Source: Bdellovibrionaceae bacterium UBA3535
Lineage (GTDB): Bacteria > Bdellovibrionota > Bdellovibrionia > Bdellovibrionales > UBA840
DNA length: 64,000 bases
NCBI GenBank assembly: GCA_002376845.1
Contig: DFOS01000019.1
Location: 62,001 to 126,000, forward strand
Direction of reading: 5' to 3'
Both the position numbers and the translations under genes were made by a program. Below the pieces are notes generated by a model that saw only the letters and a list, made by a program, of their open reading frames with translations, was not told the origin of the DNA and did not search any database. This document shows positions 56,763 through 64,000 of the stretch, piece after piece; position 1 is the stretch's first letter; every line of letters begins with the position of its first letter.

Positions 56763-57834
56763 GGCGAGAAACTTTTTGCATGTCATTGCGTGCTAGTTTC
56801 TTTACTTGATAGACGTGTTGGATTCTGTGAAGTGGAAAGCAAGCCTGTTGATAATCTTGTAATAAGTCTTTGGCAATTGCACTTTCTGTGGCAAGGATCA
56901 ATTCATTGCCATCACGGGGGTGTGGACGAGCCAAAACCGCCCAATCTGTTCCATCCAAGTGCTTGGCAATTTCCTTTTCGATTAGCATCAAGCTTAGGGC
57001 TTCTCCCTTAATTTTTATATAATCATCACTTCTGCCCAAAGGAATGAGATGATCGCCTTCAATAATGGCGTGATCTTCCATTTGAAAAAATCCATAGGAG
57101 TCTAAGTGTATTCGATGTGGCTGCTTTTCTTCTAGATCATAGTAAGAGTGAAATAGTGAGGGACTTTGTATCCATAAGCGCTGCTTTTCATCGCATTTAG
57201 CACGAATATGGGGAAGTAGTTGCAAGTGGTAGTCTTTCTCATAGATTTTATGTGCACTTGCGATTTGCGAGCTAGCCTCCGTTGCCCCATAACTTGGGTA
57301 AAGCGGCCATCCAAGCTGGCATGCCTCCTGATACAATTTTATATTTAAATGGGCGCCGCCTACTAAAATATGCTTTAAATTTTTAGGACAAGTCTCTTTA
57401 GCGGCAAGCAAATCATAAACTTGTGTTGGGACAAGGGAGGTGGCTTGTGCCTTTCTTGCGAGTTCCATAAAGTCTCGCACATTCCATTTCTCTAACTTTA
57501 GAACCTCTTGCTTTGCCAAATAGGCGCGCGCATATATAGCAATGGCACCTATATGATGATGTGGAAGTACACAAAGGCTGCGTTCGACATTTTGCAGGCT
57601 GTGAAATTGCAAGCTTGCTTTGGCGGAGCTGAGAATGGCATTTTTCTTAATGGCGTAAAGCTTTTTCTTGCCGGAACTACCAGAGCTTGGCAGCAGAATG
57701 CAGGAATCTAATTCAAAATGTCTTTGTAAATGGTTGGCAGCTTCCTCGATATCTTTTATTTCCTTGTTGGAAAGGCGCGTGTTGTAGAAAAGAGAATTGC
57801 TCTGGTCTTGCCAATTTATTTTAGCTGCGTCCAT
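56707..57834 (-). CDS. menE: o-Succinylbenzoate-CoA ligase, short form
   Basis: The 375-residue AMP-forming ligase has the P-loop SSGSSGKKK, YGATEASS, GRSDDYIKIKGE and a C-terminal catalytic-Lys region NDMQKVSR. It activates OSB to OSB-CoA. It is shorter than most MenE proteins (about 450-490), mainly in the N-terminal subdomain. It overlaps menC by 19 bp and closes the men operon. Confidence 0.88.
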   Translation of the reverse strand: MDAAKINWQDQSNSLFYNTRLSNKEIKDIEEAANHLQRHFELDSCILLPSSGSSGKKKLYAIKKNAILSSAKASLQFHSLQNVERSLCVLPHHHIGAIAIYARAYLAKQEVLKLEKWNVRDFMELARKAQATSLVPTQVYDLLAAKETCPKNLKHILVGGAHLNIKLYQEACQLGWPLYPSYGATEASSQIASAHKIYEKDYHLQLLPHIRAKCDEKQRLWIQSPSLFHSYYDLEEKQPHRIHLDSYGFFQMEDHAIIEGDHLIPLGRSDDYIKIKGEALSLMLIEKEIAKHLDGTDWAVLARPHPRDGNELILATESAIAKDLLQDYQQACFPLHRIQHVYQVKKLARNDMQKVSRLKTLADISANNYIDHWES

Positions 57835-58682
57835 TCTTCTTTCTCCAGCAAGGTATCAAATCCAAAACCATATCCCTCCGCGCCCAATATATATCTATCC
57901 TGTATGTGTAGAGCTTCCGTGTACGCATTGGACTCAAATAGGCTATGGCTAAAAATACCACAGGGCTCTAAATATTGCGGGTATTTTTGATAAAAAGAGG
58001 CGGCATAAAATAGCGCTTGGATTTGCCCTAGAGGGTGATCCATATTGGAAGTAAATATTACGCGTGACTGTCTTTCTAGTACCAAGCCTGCGCATGCTTC
58101 TTTAACAGGTTTCACTATAAAAATATAGCCATCGCCTTTTGGCTTCTCGCTATCGTAGGCAACGGCATAGGTAGTTTCACTACCTGGATCTTCAATATAA
58201 TCTACTGCCAAACCTTCTAATAAACTTTCATCAAATTCTCTTCCGTTAAGATCGATACGGTGTCGGTAGTTTTTTAACTTCTTATGAAGCTGGCGAATTA
58301 TGCTCGTATCTTTTGGCCACTTCCATTTGATGCAGGCGCCGCTAGGAATTTCGGCGATCCCGTCCAGCTCACCAATAGAATAATAATTGGGAACTTTCGG
58401 TAGGTTTTCCAAGAGATTGACTTTGTCCGCACGTGCTTGGGCATCTAGTTTGGCAAAGTAGCATGCCGATTGGGAGTAGGGGTGCTTGCATGCCCCCGAG
58501 ATATCTAGCAGCAAATCCATCAGGCTTGGCTCTCCTAAGTGGGGCCAGGTTTGCAGCAAGCTATAACCCCAACCAGTCGCAAAGTGAATGCGTATTAGAT
58601 AAGCCTTTATCACGCTGCTTTCACTATTTGTATACAAGGATTTTTGCGGGCTTAAAGCGTAGGGAGCATATTCTAGGTACAT
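57816..58682 (-). CDS. menC: o-Succinylbenzoate synthase
   Basis: The 288-residue enolase-superfamily protein dehydrates SHCHC to OSB. It is divergent, but the barrel residues can be read: Lys pair in IKWKW, Asp in IDLNG, Glu in IEDPG and a late Lys in IVKPVKEA. The first half is a short capping domain. It overlaps menA by 10 bp and menE by 19 bp, which supports the assignment. Confidence 0.87.
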   Translation of the reverse strand: MYLEYAPYALSPQKSLYTNSESSVIKAYLIRIHFATGWGYSLLQTWPHLGEPSLMDLLLDISGACKHPYSQSACYFAKLDAQARADKVNLLENLPKVPNYYSIGELDGIAEIPSGACIKWKWPKDTSIIRQLHKKLKNYRHRIDLNGREFDESLLEGLAVDYIEDPGSETTYAVAYDSEKPKGDGYIFIVKPVKEACAGLVLERQSRVIFTSNMDHPLGQIQALFYAASFYQKYPQYLEPCGIFSHSLFESNAYTEALHIQDRYILGAEGYGFGFDTLLEKEEWTQLK

Positions 58683-59542
58683 AAAAATGCTCCAGATTGT
58701 AAAATGATAAAAGCAATGTAGATCCCGGAGGATTTTGCTAGGTAACGGTTATAGATTTTGCTTGGAGGATTTAGCATAATTTCTTTTATCAAGGAAAAAG
58801 CCGGGATAACCAAAAGAAATGGCAGCAAATAAAAGGCACTCTTGCTTGTATAAAACCAATAAATTTGGAGTAAAAAGGCGGCTGTATAGAGAAATAATAT
58901 TTCTCGGCGAACAAAGCTTTTGCCTAGCAAAACTGCCAAGGTGCGCTTATTTGCTTTTTTATCGCCATCGATATCTCGCAAATTGTTGATAGCAATCAGT
59001 ACGGTACATAAAAATCCGCACTGACATGCCAGTACAAAAATATCCAACGAAAAGTCATGATGGTATAAAAAGTAGGTCCCTTTGGTTGCACCCAAACCAA
59101 AAAATAAAAAAACAAATACGTCTCCTAGGCCATAGTAAGCAAGCGGATAGGGACCACCTGTATACAAATAGGCAAGGCTAAGGGAAACAAGACCCAAAAA
59201 GAGTATTGGCATTCCCCCTGCCTGGATAAGAGGGATTGCCAAGATGACTGCGGCTATACAAAAAATAGATGCCAAAATATAGACTTGCTTTGCACTTAGC
59301 CATTGCATTTGGGTTGCACGCAAGGGGCCAAGTCGATCCTCGTTATCGACTCCTTTTTTATGGTCAATGGCATCATTGAATAGATTGCTAGCTATTTGTA
59401 TGCAAAGGGCTGACAAAAGCGCAAATCCGCAGAGTTTTAAATTGGCGGGGTAAACATAAGCGGCGACTGCCAAAACGGGTAAGATGGCTGCACTGAGCGT
59501 TTTGGGTCTTAGAGCAAAAAAAATGTATTTAAGTTTCATCAT
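58673..59542 (-). CDS. menA: 1,4-Dihydroxy-2-naphthoate polyprenyltransferase
   Basis: The protein of about 289 residues is a UbiA-superfamily membrane enzyme with both Asp motifs: NLFNDAIDHKKGVD and NNLRDIDGDKKANKRT. Eight or nine TM helices follow. It joins the prenyl chain to DHNA. I start it at the ATG ATG pair (59542/59539) that overlaps the menH end; the longer frame upstream lies inside menH and is not family-like. Confidence 0.92.
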   Translation of the reverse strand: MMKLKYIFFALRPKTLSAAILPVLAVAAYVYPANLKLCGFALLSALCIQIASNLFNDAIDHKKGVDNEDRLGPLRATQMQWLSAKQVYILASIFCIAAVILAIPLIQAGGMPILFLGLVSLSLAYLYTGGPYPLAYYGLGDVFVFLFFGLGATKGTYFLYHHDFSLDIFVLACQCGFLCTVLIAINNLRDIDGDKKANKRTLAVLLGKSFVRREILFLYTAAFLLQIYWFYTSKSAFYLLPFLLVIPAFSLIKEIMLNPPSKIYNRYLAKSSGIYIAFIILQSGAFLCT

Positions 59543-60215
59543 CTGTCCAATGCCATTCATCCCTATTGGCTGTATAGTAAAAAGGAATTCGATGCGCCTG
59601 TCCAGGCAGTATATGGCAGGCATGCTGGCTTTGCTGCTGGATTTTATCAAGAATCGCGCAAAATTTACTGTCATGCTCTCCGGCAACAAAATATGTGTTT
59701 TTTGGTAGGCTTCTCAGATGTTGCCAATGATTTTCTTGCTGCGACAATCCCCATATTTGCAAAGCTTGAATCAATGCAGATCTATCACAGGGATAGGCCA
59801 ATATATTGGCTTGCCCTTGAAATAGGGGCATAGCATTCCACTGCGCGAGAAATTCTTTTTCATCTAGAGTTTTTAATTGCTGAATCCAATGATCCTCCAA
59901 GTTTTTACGAGCGGCTCTGTCTTCTTCTGATAGTCCAGGTTGTACCGAAAAGAGAACCAATTTTTTTACTTTTTCTGGATGGTGAACGGCAAAATCCAAG
60001 GCCAATCGTGCCCCCATGGAATAACCATAGAGACTCACAGGAGAGCTAATTTGATGCAGTAAATAAGTTCGAAAGCTAGTAAAGTCACAGACCTCTTTCT
60101 TGGCAGCAATTTCCCAAAGGTTGGGGCATTGCGCTTGCGGGATTCCCATTGATGTCCAATCTTGCGGAGATCCTAGAAAGCCATGTAGAAATATTCTAGA
60201 ACTTAAGGGACTCAT
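59529..60215 (-). CDS. menH: SHCHC synthase-like alpha/beta hydrolase
   Basis: The 228-residue protein is an alpha/beta-hydrolase with the nucleophile motif YGYSMGARLAL and the opening FLHGFLGSPQDW, the MenH pattern. The late His is in PGQAHRIPF. It should remove pyruvate from the MenD product. I prefer the ATG at 60215, which has GGAAAG upstream; it overlaps menD by 20 bp. Confidence 0.9.
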   Translation of the reverse strand: MSPLSSRIFLHGFLGSPQDWTSMGIPQAQCPNLWEIAAKKEVCDFTSFRTYLLHQISSPVSLYGYSMGARLALDFAVHHPEKVKKLVLFSVQPGLSEEDRAARKNLEDHWIQQLKTLDEKEFLAQWNAMPLFQGQANILAYPCDRSALIQALQIWGLSQQENHWQHLRSLPKNTYFVAGEHDSKFCAILDKIQQQSQHACHILPGQAHRIPFYYTANRDEWHWTDDET

Positions 60216-61716
60216 ATTCTTTCCAAAAATCATGACTTTGCTTAAGGCATGGTTGCAGTTCGAAGAAACAAGAGGTGTCTTGCCAAGTCAGCTCACGTGC
60301 ATCCGATATTTTTTTATAGTTAAGATCGTGATAGGCAGCTAGATGAGCAAAAGACTTATTATGGGAATTGATGTAGTAGTTGCCCTCATACATGCGGGAA
60401 AAGATCTGTCCACCACGATTATTCATGCAAAGAATTTGATAATTTTTGTCTGTTTCTAAAAAGTGCAGGGCGCTTTCGGAATACATCATGGTTTGATCGC
60501 CAAGCAGGGCGATATTGATTTGATTGGCCGCAGCGCAAGCAATAAAAGATGCCACCTGCCCGTCAATGCCATTGGCCCCGCGATTGGCTTGTAACGAGTA
60601 AGACTGGGAGCCCGATTGAAAATGTTGCCAATAGCGAATGGGTAGGGAGTTACCCAAATATAAAAGACTATTGGCAGGCATGATTTTGCTCAAGTGCCAG
60701 TGCATGGCTGGCTCGGATAGGGGATATTTCTCAAGGATTTGCAGGCAATTTTCCTTATGCTGCGTAATACGTTGCAAAACTTCTTTTTGGCCCTCGATCT
60801 TTGGCATTTCGATATTCAAGCTGTTGTAAGACTGGGACTGCCTAGCCAAACCAGCAAAGGGATATTTCGTAAAGTTGTAAACGGGTATATGGGCATACTT
60901 TTTTTCGAGTCGACGCCAAATGGAGGAGACTGGTACTTTTCCTATTCGAAGGACAGCATCAAAGCGGCCCTCATCCATGAATCGATAAATCAAACGCTCT
61001 GGTCCAAATAGTCGATAGGGGTTCGTCTGACTAGAGCCAAGACCAGATAGAGCTTCCACTATATGAGGTACGTGGTGATTTTGCAAAAAACGCAATGCTT
61101 GCTGTTTTTCTGTTTCAGATTCGAGTTCACTCACAAGAACCAGTGGGAATTGGCAGTCCAATGAAATCGTCTTGCTATCAAAATGCTTTTCTGATTGGTA
61201 ATTAGCAGGCTGAAAATAAAGTTTTTCCGTTAAAGGACTTTTTAAGGGTTCATCAAAGCATAAATTTATATGAATGGCTTTGTCCATTCCCATTTGCATG
61301 GATTCAATTTGTGAAGCATCATCAAGATCAAAACTGTCGGCATATTTTGCAAATAGATGGGCTTGTTCAATGCTTTGCGGTGAGCCGCTACCTCGGTAAG
61401 ATTTCGGTCGATCCGCACTTATGATAACAAAGGGGCAATTTTGATAGTAAGCTTCAATTACGGCAGGGTAGGCTTCCGCCACAGCGCTGCCCGATGTGGT
61501 AACAATGGCGCAGAGTCTTTTGCCCGCATGACTGCGCTTATACGCGTAAAACGCAGCCTCCCTTTCCTCATGCATCACCTTGATATCGAAGCCCGTAGAC
61601 TGCTTAAGCACCTCGATGATAGGGGCGTTGCGCGAGCCGGGTAGAATGCAAATCTCACTAAGTCCAAGACTTGCTAATTTTTCTAATACTTTTATTACCA
61701 ATGCATGATTGTTCAT
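60196..61716 (-). CDS. menD: SEPHCHC synthase
   Basis: The 506-residue ThDP-dependent enzyme joins 2-oxoglutarate to isochorismate. The N-terminal Glu is in VMHEEREAAFYAY, and the C-terminal cofactor motif runs from ALLGDQTMMYSESAL to NNRGGQIF (GDG-like start, NN end). NRGANGIDG matches the family. Its start overlaps menF by 4 bp. Confidence 0.94.
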   Translation of the reverse strand: MNNHALVIKVLEKLASLGLSEICILPGSRNAPIIEVLKQSTGFDIKVMHEEREAAFYAYKRSHAGKRLCAIVTTSGSAVAEAYPAVIEAYYQNCPFVIISADRPKSYRGSGSPQSIEQAHLFAKYADSFDLDDASQIESMQMGMDKAIHINLCFDEPLKSPLTEKLYFQPANYQSEKHFDSKTISLDCQFPLVLVSELESETEKQQALRFLQNHHVPHIVEALSGLGSSQTNPYRLFGPERLIYRFMDEGRFDAVLRIGKVPVSSIWRRLEKKYAHIPVYNFTKYPFAGLARQSQSYNSLNIEMPKIEGQKEVLQRITQHKENCLQILEKYPLSEPAMHWHLSKIMPANSLLYLGNSLPIRYWQHFQSGSQSYSLQANRGANGIDGQVASFIACAAANQINIALLGDQTMMYSESALHFLETDKNYQILCMNNRGGQIFSRMYEGNYYINSHNKSFAHLAAYHDLNYKKISDARELTWQDTSCFFELQPCLKQSHDFWKEYESLKF

Positions 61717-62696
61717 ATCTTATCTAATACCGCTTCTTGTTTGGCCAATATTTCCTGCCACTCCGAATTCAATTCGGATTCTTGTACGATACCACAGCCA
61801 GTAAAAAGATGTAATTGCTGTTCAAAAAATTGCAAGTTTCGAATGGCAACAATGGCTTTGCTATAGTCTTGTCTACGGTATAGTATTGGGCAGCCAAAAA
61901 AATGTCGATCCGTATCAGGATAGCGTTCTATCATAATGGGCAGGGCCTCACGAGGGTAGGTACCTAATGCCGGGCTTGGGTGCAGTAGGTGGACAAGTTC
62001 CTCCGAGGAGATTTCACTGCGCAATTGACACGTAATATTGGTGCTAAGATGCTCAAGATTACCGGCCTTAGTGGTCTTGGTATCGGCGATATCCACTTTA
62101 CCTACTTGCTGCAAACGATTGGTTAAGTCCTTAACGACATAGGCATGTTCTTTTTGCTCTTTTGCATCTTGCAGCAAATCACTATTCTTATTTTGATGAT
62201 TGGTCGCCGCCAGGGCGTGAGTGGATATGCTCTGTCCTTGCCTCTCAAAGAGTATTTCGGGGCTCTCACCGGCGATAAAATAATGGTTTTTAGGGTCCCA
62301 GAAGGCATAAAAATGCGCGCCGGAATAGTTCTTTAAAAATTTTGCCACCACATAGGAAAGGGAGTTTTCATAATCTACATTTTCTTGGCTGGAGCAAACC
62401 GCATAGGGAACAGCTTTTTCCATTTTCCCGCTTAGAATATTATTGTGAAAATAATGAAAGTCCTCTTCGAAGTGGGATTTTTTTGCCTTTTGCCAGTGGA
62501 TAGATAGTGGGGATTCCGTAGGGAACGAGGTAAGCTCCTCAGCTCGAATTACTTGATAGTGATGCGCTTTTTTTGTGTTAAAGGAATACAAACTTAGGGC
62601 ATGTTCAGTAAGGTCTTTGGCCTCTTGCAGACGCAAATAAAGAAATTTTTTGCCTGGCAGGCTTAGGATGGCACCTAAGCTATGAAAATCAATCAT
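61713..62696 (-). CDS. menF: Isochorismate synthase
   Basis: The 327-residue chorismate-binding enzyme is the first gene of the men operon. It is shorter than typical MenF (about 430), lacking part of the N-terminal region, but the core is complete: HPSPALGTYPREAL, the DYSKAIVAIRN strand and GCGIVQESELNSEWQE with the metal ligands. It converts chorismate to isochorismate. It is divergent from the DAHP synthase gene with a 112-bp gap that should hold both promoters. Confidence 0.92.
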   Translation of the reverse strand: MIDFHSLGAILSLPGKKFLYLRLQEAKDLTEHALSLYSFNTKKAHHYQVIRAEELTSFPTESPLSIHWQKAKKSHFEEDFHYFHNNILSGKMEKAVPYAVCSSQENVDYENSLSYVVAKFLKNYSGAHFYAFWDPKNHYFIAGESPEILFERQGQSISTHALAATNHQNKNSDLLQDAKEQKEHAYVVKDLTNRLQQVGKVDIADTKTTKAGNLEHLSTNITCQLRSEISSEELVHLLHPSPALGTYPREALPIMIERYPDTDRHFFGCPILYRRQDYSKAIVAIRNLQFFEQQLHLFTGCGIVQESELNSEWQEILAKQEAVLDKI

Positions 62697-62808
62697 GTTT
62701 ACCTGTATAATCTATGTGCAAGATGCATGCATCTTTCTTCTTTATAAACAGGATAAACCTTAACATAAATCATGACTTAAGCTACCTAAAAGAGTATAGG
62801 GTAATGGT

Positions 62809-63594
62809 ATGACAGTTAAGCTTACAGAATACTTTCAAGATGCCAAGCAGCAGTTTTTGGTGGTGGCCGGGCCTTGCTCCATTGAATCAAGAGAGCAGCT
62901 CTTGGATACAGCCAAGGTGGTGGCAGATTCAGGCGCTACTTTATTGCGTGGAGGCATCTATAAGCTGCGCACATCCCCTGATAGTTTTCAGGGGCTGGGT
63001 GAGGATGCCTATCTATTAGTGAAAGAGGCAAAAGAACAATTGGGTCTGCCATTTATTGCCGAGATTACAGATCCCAGGCAAATTCCCTTGTTTCAAGATT
63101 ATGTCGATGTGATTCAGGTGGGATCGCGTAATATGTACAATTATGCGCTTTTAAAAGAGCTAAGCGAGCTCGATTTACCAGTGGTTTTAAAGCGGGGCTT
63201 TTCGGCCACACTGGATGAATGGATCAAGGCGGCAGACTATTTGCGTAGTGGTGGCAATGATAAAGTGATTTTGTGTGAGCGTGGGATTCGCGGCTTTGAC
63301 AATAAAACTCGCAACGTATTGGATTTAGCAAGCGTAAGTTATTTAAAAAAATATAGCGATCATATTGTTATGGTGGACCCCTCCCACGCAACGGGAGATT
63401 CCAACTTGGTGGCAGATATGGCTAAGGCGGCAATTTTTGCAGGAGCTGATGGGATTATGGTGGAAATCCACCCAAATCCAGAGCAGGCACTTAGTGATGG
63501 GCCGCAAGCGCTAACTTTTCAGGCCTATGAAAAATTAATGCAAGAAATTAAAACTTTGCTTCCTTACGTGCAAAAAGAATTGGTGCGATCATGA
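62809..63594 (+). CDS. aroF: 3-Deoxy-7-phosphoheptulonate (DAHP) synthase, type I-beta core
   Basis: The 261-residue protein is a stand-alone DAHP synthase core. VVAGPCSIES, RGGIYKLRTSP, QVGSRNMYNY, KRGFSATLDEW, CERGIRGFD and DPSHATGDS are all present. It catalyses the first step to chorismate, the menaquinone precursor. It has no N-terminal ACT or chorismate-mutase domain, so it probably lacks built-in feedback control. KDO8P synthase is the main alternative, but RTSP and the overall pattern favour DAHP. Its stop overlaps ubiE (ATGA). Confidence 0.92.
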   Translation: MTVKLTEYFQDAKQQFLVVAGPCSIESREQLLDTAKVVADSGATLLRGGIYKLRTSPDSFQGLGEDAYLLVKEAKEQLGLPFIAEITDPRQIPLFQDYVDVIQVGSRNMYNYALLKELSELDLPVVLKRGFSATLDEWIKAADYLRSGGNDKVILCERGIRGFDNKTRNVLDLASVSYLKKYSDHIVMVDPSHATGDSNLVADMAKAAIFAGADGIMVEIHPNPEQALSDGPQALTFQAYEKLMQEIKTLLPYVQKELVRS

Positions 63595-64000
63595 ATTATA
63601 GTGGCCCCGAGCGAGAAAAAATACGTTCCATGTTTGATGAAATTGCTGGCTCCTATGACAAAGCCAACGACGTGATGTCATTGGGTATTCACCATATATG
63701 GCGACAGAAATTAGTGAATTTCTCCGGTGCAGAATTGGGCCAGGATGTTTTGGATTGTGCCACGGGCACGGGCGATCTTGCCATAGCGTTTAAAAAAGCT
63801 GTGGGCCAGGGGCGAGTGGTCGGCACCGATTTTTCTAGCGGTATGTTGGAGCCAGCACCGAATAAGGCCAAAAAGCTAGGACTAGAGATTGAATTTTCTG
63901 TGGCGGATGTCATGGATCTACCTTTTGCAGAAAATGAATTTGATATTGCGAGTATATCCTTTGGCATTCGAAATGTGCAGGATCCGGTACAGGCTATGAG
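63591..64000 (+). CDS. ubiE: Demethylmenaquinone methyltransferase (UbiE/MenG), cut by window end
   Basis: The first 136 codons of a UbiE/MenG methyltransferase run to the window edge. FDEIAGSYDKANDVMSLGIHHIWRQ, the SAM motif LDCATGTGDLA, GTDFSSGML and SISFGIRNVQDP (in pieces) are diagnostic. It makes menaquinone from demethylmenaquinone, completing the pathway encoded beside it. The start overlaps the aroF stop. The 3' end is outside the window. Confidence 0.93.
   Translation, partial: MNYSGPEREKIRSMFDEIAGSYDKANDVMSLGIHHIWRQKLVNFSGAELGQDVLDCATGTGDLAIAFKKAVGQGRVVGTDFSSGMLEPAPNKAKKLGLEIEFSVADVMDLPFAENEFDIASISFGIRNVQDPVQAM

Noticed and set aside
1..64000. CRISPR arrays, rRNA genes, prophage and replication origin
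   Set aside because: I saw no regularly spaced repeats, rRNA segments, phage structural genes or DnaA-box clusters on reading the window.

Overview
The window is one continuous stretch of a gene-dense, moderately AT-rich Gram-negative chromosome. There are many lipoproteins and exported proteins with clear signal peptides, outer-membrane-barrel-like proteins, TTG/GTG starts with good Shine-Dalgarno sites, and very short or negative intergenic gaps. The mix of SpoVG, a bifunctional Rel/SpoT next to gmk and rpoZ, a TIGR03546/TIGR03545 pair, many orphan exported proteins and a full menaquinone operon resembles Bdellovibrio-and-like organisms (Bdellovibrionota). That placement is inference from gene content; there is no rRNA in the window.

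Layout. 1-7.8 kb: orphan exported proteins, a YafK-like L,D-transpeptidase, an oligopeptide-binding lipoprotein, an ankyrin lipoprotein, a hexapeptide acyltransferase-like membrane protein and a LOG-family phosphoribohydrolase. 7.9-21.6 kb: lgt, a CtaA-like heme A synthase, a receiver-TPR response regulator with a short unlisted membrane protein upstream, a FecR-domain protein, a barrel protein, a parvulin domain, hydrolases, a histidine kinase and a LemA/DUF3137 pair. 21.8-24 kb: a CsoR-controlled metal operon whose operator lies inside its promoter. 24-25.3 kb: a fic gene between two identical 42-bp repeats, one of which contains the 3' end of tRNA-Gln. 25.4-35 kb: spoVG, then yicC-gmk-rpoZ-rel/spoT, the TIGR03546/TIGR03545 pair, trmK-like, map and ygfZ-like genes. 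35.3-45.2 kb: a large Ig-repeat/VWA lipoprotein, small housekeeping enzymes, suhB-like, pdxH, metG, a SpoU methyltransferase and a frameshifted trmO. 45.3-46.3 kb: an insertion sequence with 24-bp terminal inverted repeats. 46.3-50.3 kb: a barrel protein, gshB, a cysteine-rich lipoprotein, and divergently a diiron (DUF455-like) plus ATP-grasp-like fusion protein. 50.2-55.3 kb: an RluA pseudouridine synthase, polysaccharide deacetylase, GNAT protein, MltA and an Hsp70-like protein. 55.3-64 kb: a polyprenyl diphosphate synthase, a hotdog thioesterase and the men operon (menF-D-H-A-C-E), with DAHP synthase and ubiE/menG leaving divergently.

How the genes work together. The last 9 kb encodes nearly the whole route from chorismate to menaquinone: MenF, MenD, MenH, MenC, MenE, a candidate thioesterase, MenA, the MenG methyltransferase and a prenyl chain synthase. 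MenB is not present here. The csoR operon places a sensor, a periplasmic cysteine protein, an outer-membrane protein, an HMA metallochaperone and a MerT-like membrane protein under one metal-responsive promoter. The gshB / cysteine-rich lipoprotein / diiron-ATP-grasp group is the least familiar assemblage and a candidate thiol or metal system. Two genome-dynamics events can be read directly: a 17-bp tandem duplication that throws trmO out of frame, and a fic cassette bounded by att-like repeats at tRNA-Gln.
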